Shown here: piece after piece, positions 1 through 13,300 of the stretch
Numbering within the stretch: position 1 is the stretch's first letter
Layout: each line of letters begins with the position of its first letter
Assembly: GCA_947568835.1 (NCBI GenBank)
Contig: OX387604.1
Coordinates: 7,843,860 to 7,907,859 of the forward strand
Source of the DNA: Protonemura montana
Lineage: Eukaryota; Arthropoda; Insecta; Plecoptera; Nemouridae
Direction of reading: 5' to 3'
Length of the DNA: 64,000 nt
The notes under the pieces: generated by a model
The model's input: the letters and a program-made list of their open reading frames with translations, nothing else
Database searches by the model: none
What the model was told of the DNA's origin: nothing
Program-made: the position numbers and the translations under genes

Positions 1-548
1 GCATAAAGTTTTCTTTGAAGTGACTTTATTCAAAATTCGATTTCGAGTTCATCCCCGTGCTTCCAAGTTCAAAGCACAATAAAAATAATCATATACGTAT
101 CTTCCCGAATCGGTTTATATTGGATTTTGAAAATCACATAAGAGAAAAGGATTGTCGTCAAAAAGCAAAACCACTGCAAAAACAGTCGCTCGTATATATA
201 ACATATCACATACATTTTCCATATAAGATACCTCTTGTTTGTGCGTTGACGAACGATGTGGAGTTAATATTCGGAAAAGCTTACCTGTATGTTCACGCAG
301 AACCATTGAATATAGGGCACACGACAGAGTTCGACAGACCGATAGATTACAGGTAGTGTAATATTATTGTCTGGTCCAATCGAGTCTTGGGTCGCGCAGC
401 ACGACGCAGAGGACCGTCGGTGCTACTGTAGACGGGGTATGGGAGACCAGTATGCGTGTCGTGCGGGATTGCGTCTTTACTGACCAGGTGAACGAAGCGG
501 ACTGCGGACTGCGACGTACTGCCAGCGCAATGGGCTACAGCGGCGGTA

Positions 549-587
<39 letters not shown>

Positions 588-1374
588 TCGGCGTCGGTGG
601 CGGTGGCTACGGCGTCTGACTGACTTTCCCACGCGACTCGCTAGCAGTTCCCGGCGTTTTCCTCGTGGCGCTAGCTGCCAGTCGACCATGGCCGACCCAA
701 TGCAGCTCGACTCCCAATGCGCTGGTCCCTGCACGACCCCTCCACACCCCTACCCCTGAAAGAGACCTACCCTGAGAGCCCGTAAAGGGCCAACCGAGCT
801 ACGAAAACACCGTCTGACCGTCGCCTGGCAAAATACTGGCACTTGAGCGCAGAGAAAATATTCACGTTTACTCTGTTTCAGGTAGAGCCTTATAAATACA
901 CGCGTTCAGTCGTTTTGAACGGTTCACTTTCTGTTGCAGTTTGGTAAAATCAATCAGAACACTTGTATTTTTAGCGAATAACATCATTTTATGTCATTTA
1001 TAAATAAAAACCAATCCATTTTCTTACTAAATAGTTTACGAGGGTACTTGTTGGTAAGTATACAGTAAGATAGTCAGGGGCAGGGCAAACCTTACTTAAA
1101 ATTATTTTCACCGAGAGACCAAACATGCGCCAATAGATATTACAAATAATTTTTTCTGATTTCAGTGAAGTGCTAACACATCGACAGGCAAATGTAATTT
1201 TACCCCCGACATAACTTTCATTTAAAATTAGGTCAACAAATTCACATGTAATCAAAATAACAAAAGCATTAGAGGTATATTAGCTAAATTAAACCAAACG
1301 AATCGATTCCCTCAGAAACGAGCATTTTCCGCACAGGATCGACGCCGAATTCGCACACGGGTAGAACGTTCCTC
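1..1374. other. 3' flank of FAS-like gene, no gene recognised
   Basis: I see no convincing coding exon here. The stretch next to the FAS-like stop codon is presumably its 3' UTR, read on the minus strand. The short open frames, including an Arg-rich one at 477-734, come from simple sequence and have no recognisable domain. No strong AATAAA signal is visible on the minus strand; a TATAAA variant lies near 998-1003. Confidence 0.5.
548..600. repeat. GGCGTC hexanucleotide microsatellite
   Basis: About eight near-perfect tandem copies of GGCGTC, ending in GGTGGC variants. On the minus strand it produces an artificial poly-Arg open frame. Confidence 0.85.
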
Positions 1375-3200
1375 TCAAATGATGATGGCATCGTTTATCA
1401 CTGTTGCTGTGACTGGATTGCGTACCATTGACCTGTGGTCTCCTTCCACCAGAGTAATGTTGACTGTATGCTTGAAGAACTGAAATATCGGAAAAAGATA
1501 AATCATTGGAACAAGCTGTTACATAACAAGTATATACCGTGAGCTTGCTTCGAGGCGGTTTTTATTTAGGAGGTAAACCGATCGACTATGCTATGCTTAC
1601 CTGATCCAAGCCGCAGTTATCGTGTTCATTACCCCCTTCCATTGGTCGAATGAGGTGTACGACCCCCTGAACCAAGCTGCCCGATGGCGTGTACTCCAGG
1701 AGTGCACTAATCCTCTGGAAGATGGCCTCGAGAGCAGCAGCCAAATATTCTTTGTTAAGATTTTCGGATACTGAAGAAAGCGCCAGCTGCAGACGGGACT
1801 TCCAGTCCGGCAAACCCGTCAGCTCTTCTCGGATCTTAAGACAAAAAAATCTAGTCAACAAGAGAATTACAGTGTTGTTTTTTTAGACTCGAGGATTTTT
1901 CTAACCTTTGCACTAGTTTTGAAAAAGAAAATAGTTTTATTAAATGCATGCTGCTAAGAGAAATCGGTTTTACTAATGTTTCGTGAGATGTACTTTATCA
2001 CACGCGAAAGCCCGACTGACTTGCCTTCTTTAGCAAGAACCAAATAAAAAACTTGCCTTAGCATCTAACAAAAATCCACAGCCAGCTATGTACAAAATGA
2101 ACGAAATAAAATTACAATGAAATGACAATAAAATAGCAAGTTCTCTTGAAAAAAAACACAACCAAACAAGCCTTACACGATAGAATTTTTTCTCATCCTG
2201 TTAATGTCATCAATCGCAATTTTACCTCTTTGCAACTCCAAGTCAAAAAGTAATAAAAACACAGCATAAAAAAATTCTAAATCTCCCAAATCTTTTAAGA
2301 AATTCATACAAATGTTTGCTACCTTTGGAGACGTGATCGCCAGTAGCTGTACGAGCATGTTCACTTGTAGTTCGACGCCTTCCCCGAACTGCTTAGCCAT
2401 CTGTAGCGTGGTTTCGGGGGCTCCATCCAACAAGAACACCTGAGTCTTATCGCCGAGCGTCTCTAGCTGCCGGGCAATTTCCACTGCCAGGGGCCCGCCC
2501 CAAGACGCACCGACGAGGTTGTACGGGCCATCAGGCTGGGCAACTTTCACGTGCTGCAATCAAAAGTTGACGTTACGAAAACCAGCTAAGGAATCAAATG
2601 TAAAGTGCTAAAAAATTACATGTATGTATTGACTTGTTGTGTTTAAAGCCACACTCTTGACAGTGGGCCCTGTGGTTCTGGTGCTGGCTAAATATTACAG
2701 GTTATGATAGTCTGTGTCAAAAAAAATCGACTTTTTACATTTTCACTGTTTTTTTTCACTGATTTTTAACGATTTACTATTCAAGGTCTATGCGTTTAGA
2801 GTTCTCCATTCAGTGTTTAAATTCTGTGTTCAAATTAATGAATGATGTGCAAAATCTTGTGCATTTACGACACCAGCTGTTGCGTCAACATAAAGTCCTA
2901 AATCTCTCTCCCGAACGAACAGAGTGCTCATAACAGGTAACTTAAACGTCATAAGAAATAGGATGGGGGGGGGGGGGGGGGGGGGTATGAAATCAATCCA
3001 TTAGTGTGTCCTTACCTCTGCCAGCTTGATGGCTGAGCTGACGATAGACGTGTCGCTGCTATTACCAAACTGAGCACAGAGAGTGGGGTACATAAGACTC
3101 CTCACTAACGGCTTAAGTAGAGTCTCTCCGTTCGAGGCACCTTGCAAGCCAGACACGATGAAGATCGGAGGGATTTCACGCACTAGTCCTAGACCAGGAC
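1375..3200 (-). other. Thioesterase (TE) domain, catalytic triad intact
   Basis: Exons 29-32, about residues 1940-2185. PPIFIVSGLQG begins the alpha/beta hydrolase. The nucleophile elbow is GASWGG with S2013, the acid is D2039 in FLLDG, and the histidine is H2166 in VEGDHR; all three match the human triad S2308, D2338 and H2481. The C-terminus is 19 residues beyond that His, as in FAS thioesterases. Confidence 0.88.
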
Positions 3201-4283
3201 TCAAAGACGCTAACTCAACCAGTGAATGTGATTTGAGTTCAGATACTTCTGCGCCAAGCTCGATAAGCTCATCCATGGATGATGGAAGGAATGCTGCGAG
3301 TTTTTCAAAGTGTGAAATGCCTCCAATATCTGCAAAGAAAATGTTTCGGTGCCATTTTTATATTTCATTAAAGAGAGGCCAAGCATGAATGGTAGTTAAG
3401 ACAGATAAGAATTCTATCTACCTGACCCGCTGTTTACTAAATCTTCTGAGACGTAAATAACAGAGTCGTTGGTTTTCGCAAGTATTCCGTCCAAAACGCC
3501 GAGTGCGCGCCAAAGATTGCCTTCTTTGCCGAGATTGTCTGGCCAGTGGACGGCAAGCGCCGGAAGTCCGGCCTGTCGGCGTTGGTCGCAGAGCGTCGCA
3601 CCGCCGTCGTACAGGAGGCAGACGAAGTTCGAGACAGAAGTCAACGATCTACACGACACGTCCAAGTTGCTGATGCAGCTGTCGCTTAGACGGCTGCCAT
3701 TTGAGCACTCCTGTCAAACATTTTCATTAGACGAATATTAGATTCTACCCGTCTCTGATTAGCAAAGCAAACTATTAACTAACTGTAGTTAGGGAGACAA
3801 CATCTTGAACACCTAATTGGCAGTTGTATAAAGTGACCTTGAAAGAAAAGTCAAGTAATCTCTAGCTTTCTTATTGGCAGATGGCCAAAGTGGCCTTGGG
3901 ACGAAATGTATAGTTTCTGATTGGTCTTACTGACTCGCTCGTTCTTAAAATGAATTGTCTGGTGACCTTGAGAGTTCCTATTGGCTGTGCCAATGCCATT
4001 GAAAGCAGCAACCAATCTCACCGAGGGCAGGACGAATACTGCAGAGAGTGCACCGAGCGAGCAAGTCTCCTGTATGATGCTGGATGCTCCTTGAAGTGAT
4101 GTAGCCTTGGAAGAAGAGGCCAGTAGGACCTGGGCCCCATGGTGCTGACGAAGAAGACCAATTCTTCTGGCCACGTGACTTGAGATTGTCTGCGACGGCT
4201 GCGCGATTATGATCTTGCTAGCTCCTCGAGCTACCAGCCATTCTGCTAGGTCGAAGCACAGTTCGGCGCGGCCACCTTAAATG

Positions 4284-4317
<34 letters not shown>

Positions 4318-7300
4318 GTTTATTGTCTGAACTAACATAACATGTTATACAAACTGCAGGGTTTTTAAAACATAAGTTTAATTTACAATCAGGTAAATAG
4401 TATCAAATAATTTTATCGCAGATGGTCACAGTATTTATTCATAAAAAAAAAGCGCTTTTCAATCAAATAATTGTTTAGCTGCTAGCCAATTTGGTTGTTC
4501 CTTTATATATATTAATTACAGCCGGTAGCACCTGGTCAAGTTTTGTTCCTCCGTGAACTTGATCGTGTCCTAAATTAGCTTTTATGTTTTCGCACGGTGT
4601 CTTTCCATAGTCAAATAGCTATTGCTAAGTCATCATCGTCATTTTCCATAGTGACAAGCAGATAAAGACTGCGAACGTGATGACACGATCAAAACTTTAA
4701 AATCGTGTCATAAATTTCATCACAAAAAGTTCATTTATGATTGGAAACGCTTATAAGCAGAGAATACGTTCGTGGTTTGAAATACGCTAGCTCATGAAAT
4801 GATCACCAACCAGGGACACTAATGGTACTTTTAGTAGTTCGATAATCAATACACCTAATAGGATGACTTTTTTAGGAGGAATTTGTGTCCATAACAATAT
4901 AATGTACTGCCAATTACGAGCATTGGTAATTTAATTAAAAACTAATATGATACACAGTTCGCTGGCTGTAATTGTTGGGACTCTGTTGGTAATTTCAGTT
5001 GCCAAACAAACTCCAAAAGCATAGAAAGTTTGTCTGGGTATCCAGCATGTACAGAACAATAACATAAAACTTACGACTGACAAATGATTTTGTCCGTATT
5101 ATCGTTGCGAGGCGAGGGGTTCCTGACAGGATTTCTATCGGGATTTCTGGCAACTAAACCTAAACTCACCAACAATGAGGTATGAGCTTTCAGCGTCGCA
5201 CTGGAATTTGTTGCTTTCTTCTTTTTTTATCGAATCGTCTTGCGACGTAAGTTTCTTGTCGTTTCCAACTGATAAAAGAACCTTGCCAATCTTGTTTCCG
5301 TCTCCCAGAAGCCTAGAACAATGTTTGTTTCATAATTGTTTCCTCTTTTAATGAAGCACATGGCCTTACACCACGGGTTACCCACTCACCGACACTAGGA
5401 TAGACGATTTATTTTAACCAGTCAGATGGCTTGCAATGTAATTACATATTGTTAGTCCCTTAATCTCGTGCTGAAAACTAATTTTGAATCACTGAGAGCC
5501 ATCGATCGCTGACCATGGGCGTCGCCTAATATTTTGAGGTATGGAAGGGTGGAAGGGGGAGAGTTTGACGGACCGAGAATAAGTTTAACGTACATTATTA
5601 TTAACGAGAGTTTCTAAACCAACTAAAAATTGACTAATTGAGGATAAGCGACAGAAATAAGTCACTTGTTAATTCACTCAGTTATTTTTCTTAACCATGG
5701 GGACAAGTGCCTTCCCTCCTCCCCCCCCCCCCCCCTTCCGTATCACCCTCAATCTCCAATAAGCTCTTATGTCGATAACAGAACATGACCCCGTCCTCCT
5801 GTCGCTAAATCCACCCAAAAATCAAATGATACTTGAGATATATCGAGTAATGTGGCTATACCTGAGAGCCCCGTCGACCTGTTTTTTGGTAAACACAGTA
5901 CGGTCCAGAGGACGAACTACCCCTGACTTGATGCCCTCTTGCATAGCAGCATGAAGGCTCTTCTTCCATTCCAGGTTCGCGTTGAACAAGTTATCGGAGG
6001 CTACCCCGAAGAACGAGGTGCTCTTCAGGAACATCGCCATGCCTAAAACATAATCACGTGTTAGAAGAACTTACTTCCAGTTTTCCAAAGATCAACACAT
6101 GACTCGATAATTTAAGCACTTTATGACAATGATGATGACTGTGGGTATGATGATTATAGTGACTATTATTATGATGAAGGGCTATTATTTACTGATATAA
6201 CACATCGTATCGATTTAAAAGTTTCCAAAATGAAAATAAAACACAACTAGTGGCTCAGCCCTTTCCCCAGCTGAATCCTTATGATCATTTCGTTTCGACT
6301 AACTCAAAAATATGCCGTTCCAAAGAGCTAATAAATAAAAAAGTAAATTAATGTTAACACCGACACAAGCCTTGCACAAATAGATATACTGATTAACAAT
6401 GTGCTGGTTAGTATATTTAAAACACACATAAATAAAAAACTATGTCTCCTTACGCAGTCTTATTCTATTATATTAGTTTCTATTAAAACTAGTTCAAGAA
6501 CGATTAAAATTTAGGTACAGAAAACTATTAGCAAACACTTTTATATAGTATACCTAGCTTTCCGTTGTTGAGCATGTCCACTTTTCCCAGTTGAATAAAG
6601 CGACCGTGGGGAGCAATGCACCGTAGAGAGGCTTGTAGTTTGGCACCACGAAGTGAGTTGATGATCACCTGGACTCCTTCACCTCCGGTGGCGATCAAAA
6701 GCAAAATCTCGAAGCTTGTGTCTTCCAAACTCAAAATGTTACGCTCGTCGAGCTACAATCAAATATTAACCTTTAGATACCTTGAAAACCCTGTTAAATT
6801 TAGCTATCTATATTCTAAACTCGAATTATTTAAAATTTACCGTTCTGTCACGAAAAGCAAAAAATAACGGTTTTAAGAATTCTCTCATATTTCACGGCCC
6901 CCTAAACTGTGAATCTCTGTCGAAACTATTTCGAATTTAACGTATTTTTATTCGTTTTATTTAAATAGAACATCTATTTATATCTTATGCACGTGCCTAA
7001 TTGATATTAGAGACGTGTAATTTGCCAGCGCTTAGATGTTACTCTGCGGGCATGACGAGATTGTAAAGGGTCCATTACTTAGCTCTATACTCATAGTTAA
7101 GCATCATACCACTTTTGATTAACAATGTATTATGCGTTACTTAGATCTTGGTTAATAAACGGTTCTGTCACGGTGCTCCTGCAGATTCAGAGCATGGCTA
7201 AAATATTCTTAACCTACCCACATCAGCATCTCTGATAGAAGATTTAACAAACAGGACTCACTGTGAGTTAAAAGAAAGTTAACAAAGAGAACCGAGGGGC

Positions 7301-10300
7301 TCAAGAAGTGTCTGTAGTCGGTGTCGGGTGCCTTGCAAACTGGCAACTGAAAAATGTGCTTGAGACAGATTTCTACGTTTTCTTAATTCTGTGTTTAAAG
7401 AAAAGAAAATCTGTTTCCAAAATGGAGTTTGAATTTTTAGTGGGGTCCAACTGCTTCCAGACTTAACTTAGATAACTCCAAAAACTCAATACAAAATATG
7501 TAAAAATATATTCTTTAATCCAACTAATGGACGTACAATAGAGAGCTTGGGTTGTAAAATTCGAATGTCGTAAGACTAAAGTAAAAATTGTAAGAAAATC
7601 ATGATACATATTATACAAATTCCCCACATATCTCACCCCCCCCCCCCCCCCCCCCCCCCACCACTACTTTCTTCAAACACTATCTCAAGGATGCATAATT
7701 TTTTGCAGCCTATTGCGTTATTCGCGTTTTCCATTTCCTATGACTTTCAATACCCAGAAAACAGAACGTCAATTGTTACCTCACTGTTCTCTGTCGAAGC
7801 CAGTTGGCTCGGTCACAAGGGGATGGGGTGGGGAGGGGGGGGGGGGGGGTAGAAGAGCGGGGGTTTACCTAACTAGGCCACGAGTACATCACACAATACG
7901 TCAGCTACGCCACAGTATATATAATTGTTTTTTTTTTAGATCGAAAAAGTCACTGGGGTGCAAAAAGATCTAAAGAATCATCGTAACAAACTTTAGCTAC
8001 AGTCATCATTAAATTTAAAAGATTTCTTGCATATTATTATTATTATTGTGGGGCTTAGCGTCACGTCAGCTTCTAAGCTATTTGTTCCGAATTTTCTTGC
8101 ATAAGTCCTATTCTTAAAATGTCAAGAAAATATGCTTCCACAACGATAGTCTTTAGACTCATGTCTACTTTATTTAACCTTAGGACTAGATTTTAACCAG
8201 GCAATTGTTATACTTTTTTGTGGTTCTTTTGTTACCGGAAAATTGTCAGGATTGCTCTTACCCTTGATAAAGTAACAGGTACAAGCTACAAAACGCTGGG
8301 AAATTAAGTTGTTCTTCACTTGGCATTCAAAACCCAGTTCAAATAGTTTTTGTCATGCCTCCAAAATGTCGGCAAAGAAAATTTTATTGATAGATTATAT
8401 AATGCTAATTCCCCGAATTAAATTTTATCTTGTGCCTGTGAGATTCCCAACGCCATAAGGAGTTATTTTTTAAGTGTACCTAATTCTGCCAAGTATATTG
8501 ATATAAGATCTGTTTACCTTAGGAAAGCTTTGTTTGATGAAGCTCTTTTGCTTGTCGTCAGCGACGGTCACAAAGACAGTGTTGCCCCTGCTCAGAGCTA
8601 TGGCGGTTGCAGCCTGGCCCACAGGACTGCATCCATCGTGTACCAGCACCTTTTCGTCGTCGACGAGTTTGGCGGCAAGGACTAGGGCGTAGTAAGCCTG
8701 CCAGAAAGATAAGTCGTAAGTATCATGTAGGGCGAAATAAGCATGCTTTGAAGATAAGTCGTAAGTATCATGTAGGGCGTACTGAGTTATGAGCAAAGTT
8801 CTAGGTGAGGCTAAGAATAAATTCTGGAGAAGGTTTCAAATTAGTTTTGGGTGAGATTCTGAGTGGGCCCTAGCTGAAGTTCTGAAGCAATGAGTACTGG
8901 AAGTTCCCGTACCGTGGCGTAAGCGAGAGGAACGGTCGCAGCCTCTTCCAGGGTCCATGCGTCAGGAACGTGCCACGTTAGGTACTGGTTCGGGTTGAGA
9001 TGTGTGCTCTTCGTCCCCGCTTTGGCTACGCCCATCAGACGATGTCCAGACGAAGAAAACCCGGAAAACTCCAGATGACCAAGGTCGCAAATACTCTGGG
9101 AAAATAGGTGTATTAATAAAAGATTGTTATTTTTCAGACCGGCGCCATTAGACCAGTGCCACGTGGCCAGATGACAAAACAGTGCGTCTTTAAACGCCAA
9201 TAATAAATCAATCAAAAATTGCTTTTGAATTCAATTATTACCAGCTGTTCTAATTGCTTGCTCTTGGATACTACGTCCGCTCCTGTGTCTTGTAAGTTGA
9301 TTCCAAGGTAGTGCATTTTTATTCCTTCTAGGCTGTAAAAACAAATCAATAACGTCACTTTGCTATTCCAGTAATATGTTGTTAGTGTTCGATGTTTAAT
9401 GAATAATTACAGCTATCGTATTATTTACTTTTTGAATGGCAAGCATCCTTCGGTTGGTGAGGATAAAGATCCTGTTGCCTTTCCGAGAGAGAGATGTCGA
9501 TAACTTCCCCAGGCGCCGTCTTTATACACGTTTATCGCTAAATCTTGGGATAACTGTTGGCGATATAGATTTTCTTTGAGCGAAAACTTTGGTGCGTTGG
9601 GATCCAAGATGAATACAGCTCTAAAATATTGACAGAAACTGAATTAACGTTAGTTTTTAGATGTAAGCACACAGTTTTGTTTCGGTATACTCTGAACGTA
9701 CTTTATTTGTTTGTTGTGTTTGTGTTGTTTGTTAATCAATTAATTAATTGTTAAATTGAATATTTAGTTAATTATTGTTTTGTGATTACTTAGTTTCATT
9801 GGGTGAAGTAAAGGTGTGTTTATTTCAAATATTACGCTTGACATGATGAGTATTTTTAGATATAAACAATTACAAACTGTTTACTAAATTGACTTTATAG
9901 ATAATAGGGGGAAAATTGTGAACAAACCTAAGGTTGTCAGATCCCGACTCTTTGATGAGGTTGTTCACGAAACTGTGGATTCCTTCTTGAGGGGTCTTCG
10001 TGCTGACCACGTATAGTTTTTTGTCGTCTTTAATCTTCAGAATAGTTTTCACTTGCTTGCTCAATGTTGCCTCTTCTCCTGATAGGTTCAATACATTTGA
10101 AGTCTTCTCAGTTATTTCGACAGTCTACGAGAAAATTGCACGTTAAAATGAAATAAAATGCACATTATACGTAAAATCAACGATATTATGACCACATTAA
10201 ACATACTTTTTTGAGAAGTAAGAGTCTTTGTCCTTCGCTTTTCTGTTGGGAAATGAGCGCAAGACTGCTGTCGATCTTCCACGTGTCTTTCTCTGCCAAT

Positions 10301-13300
10301 CGAACTAAAAGGAATGTCGCATTTCCTAGCAGGGAAATTGCGCTGTTGATCACAGCCTTCGTGGCGATAATCATGTGGGCACCTGGCTTGTCACCCCCCG
10401 GCAAGACTGTATTATTAGACGATATCGAGTTCACGATCGTCTGGAAGAAAATTCAGCGTGTTAATCATTACTCTATTAAGATTTCGTGCTGAGCTGTTTG
10501 CACGATAGTCTACCAACTAACATCATAACGTTTATTTAAAGTGAGAGTCTCAGCGCTGATGTTAAACTGCCTTAACGAACATTTCCAAACGAAGACTATT
10601 TCATAGACAAAAAAGGTGGTCGCCCGGATATAGAGCGAAAATTAATTTTGTAATTTATCGCAGATTACTCGCATTTGAGACTGGAATTAAGTTTTTTTAA
10701 TGCTAACCTCAACAATTGATATACATGAATCGATGTTTTGAGTAGTAACTTTTGTAATGTAGAAGTTTGTTAAAAAGGACAACAGCAAGCACTATCTGGT
10801 GGCCACAACCGTCACCGCGTGTAGGATACTGTAGAACGTTTAACATTCGAGCCGTGACTCTTGACTATATATAAACCCAATCTAACATACTCGAGCGTTG
10901 GCATATGCCTTGGAAGTGGCTTCTACTTGGTCTGCAATTGCAGGCAATGTCTTCTTTTCATCCTCGAGCTCGTAGACGTAAAGTTGTTGGTAAGAGGCGT
11001 TTTCGAGAGCGATCTGCATGCTCACCGCTAAGAAATCTTCAATGTGCTGCAAAAAACCAACCCAGTGAACGTTTTTTACCAATCTAGTAAGCCAAAAGAC
11101 ACTATGACTTATGACGCATGACTCAATACTAACATTAGATAACATACCTGGAGTCCCGTGCTGTTGTGATGAATGAATTTGACAGTCTCGAGAATAAAAT
11201 TAGTTTTCGCAATTACTTTTTCGTCGATGGGATCGGTCTTGAGGCCACGAATTTCGACTCCTCCAGAGTGAATGACTCCGATGGATCTTTGGGCGATTGC
11301 CTCAAAAGATTCGCTCGTTTCAAGATGAACGGCTGGGTTAATAACAAGCTTCTGTATTGCAACTGGTTTCTGGAGACTTTGGTTGCTTTCAGCTGACTGG
11401 AGTATCGCAAGCTGCAGCATTGAATCGATGAAAGTTATCCAGTTACCTCTCCATTTCACCTGGCTTACACATCCTGCAATTAAATTAACACAGTGCGTTA
11501 GACGAAATTTGGTAAAAGAATATGGGTGAATATCACTTGCTTATCACACGCACCTTTCTCTCCGAGTCTAGCCGATTCAATTCCCCTAAATAATCCAGAA
11601 TAAGAATATCCGCGGTGCTCCAGCTCTCTATACACTTCATCGCCGGAAATTTCGTCAACCGACTCCCGACTATCCGAGATAGATTTGACATATTCATCTT
11701 CGATCTTCTCCGGTGTCTTTATCTTGCCAGAAGAGAGAAGTTCTCCGTCCATCGAGATTTCAAAGTCGCCACTTCCTCTCTGAAGAAGCACATAAAGCTT
11801 GACCGATCCTCGTTCAGGAATCTCAAGCTCCTTGTGGAAGGTGACGTCTTCGAAAACAACTGGTAATTTGTTGTTGGTAGACGATTGAATTTGCTCGAGA
11901 GTGTCCCAAACGATTTTCTGTTAACCAACGGAAACCGAGCGATAAGTTAGCTTTTCTCTTGCAATTAAGACGTTAATTATCGTGCAAGGCGTGCATTGCC
12001 ATCACTCACGAGATACGCTGCGACAGGGAAGATGATCCGACCTCCGATCACGTGACCGCTGTAAATCCTGTCCTCCTCGTGGTTGAGGCTGACAGTAACA
12101 TCTCGCTCGCCTGGTATACGACCGATCTGGAGACGAGAAAATAAAACTCAACGACCCGACCTTATAATCAATTGGAAAGTAATTACAACATCAAATCCAT
12201 ACAACGTTCTGAAAACGTCTTGACATCGTCCTGGGAACCTTTTGAACTCACTTACCGTGTCTACTTCGGCGGCGATGTGCCATGAGTCAGAATGCTCCCA
12301 AGTAATCAGCGGCGAAATCGACGGAGTGCCATTCGACACGGGGAACTCGATCTTCGGGTAGAGTTGGTCAATCTTCGGGAAGAGCCCAGCCAAGTAGAGT
12401 CTGAATCAAATGTTACGAGTATTCAGATGTAGAAAGTTGCTTAAGTCTGATCAGTGACAACTGACAACTGACAATTTTATATGATGATCAAGTATGGAGC
12501 AATGTTTCAAAAAACTTGTGGTGTCTCTGCACACTTAAAAAAGTAAACCCCAGAGTCGGCTCGCCACCCGATGCAAATTTTGGACTCGCTTTGATCTAAC
12601 CAAAGAAAGATTAGTCGATATCATTGAGTGATAAACGTAACAAACAGAAACATCATCGCATGTTCATACTTTCCAATAGCGGTCATGAGGAACTCCAGTC
12701 CCTTCTTGTTGCCGCGTTGCGTGAGTGGAATATTGGTGCATTCTGAGCCCATAGAGCGTCGCAGGATGGCTTGCAGTAGACCGTGGGGCGCGATTTCAAT
12801 GGCGATAGCATTCTTTGGCAGATGCACGCTGGTCTCTTCGAAGAGCACCGAGCTGAGCAAGTTGTTGGTGTGGTACTCAGCGGAAGAAAACTTGGCCAGA
12901 GGGGTGTCCCAGCGAGCTTCCGGCACCGAGGTACTGACCCAGCGCGAAGTACGTGGCTTAGGCTCAGGGATTACCTGTTAATCAACGAAATAATCAAACT
13001 GCTGATGTATACGCACGGGGCTTTGATCGATACATGTCTTTTGACACCAGCATGAAAAAAATCTTACTAAAAGGCATTATCAAAACAAAATAGGGTGTCG
13101 CTTAGCTAAACCATAAGCTAGTGAAAATGTCAAGGTCAGGAAAAGCTTGTTTTATGTACGATGATCCAAATATCAACCAATCTCACATGAGATTACAGTC
13201 AATCACACAATATGTGTGATTATTTCTTGATAGCGACGGTTCGACAATGACAAACTAGGAATATTTCAAAGCGCCGATCTTTTGTTAGAGCTACTGACGC

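Larger units (their letters stand above)
5862..9332 (-). other. Enoyl reductase (ER) domain with altered glycine motif
   Basis: Exons 21-25, about residues 1385-1663. Conserved blocks: HLEFSG, WTLEEAATVPLAYAT, AYYALV, INSLRGAKLQASLRC, HGRFIQLGKVDM with K1593 (human K1771 position), and GIKSGVVRPL. The nucleotide-binding motif GSGGVG reads GCSPVG at 1498-1503, so two glycines are lost. NADPH binding may be weakened; loss is less certain than for KS and KR. Confidence 0.8.

Noticed and set aside
477..734. Arg-rich minus-strand frame
   Set aside because: Product of the GGCGTC microsatellite.
3711..4021. Possible missed KR exon between FAS-like exons 27 and 28
   Set aside because: No frame resembles the missing KR segment, and the flanking exons already join in phase.
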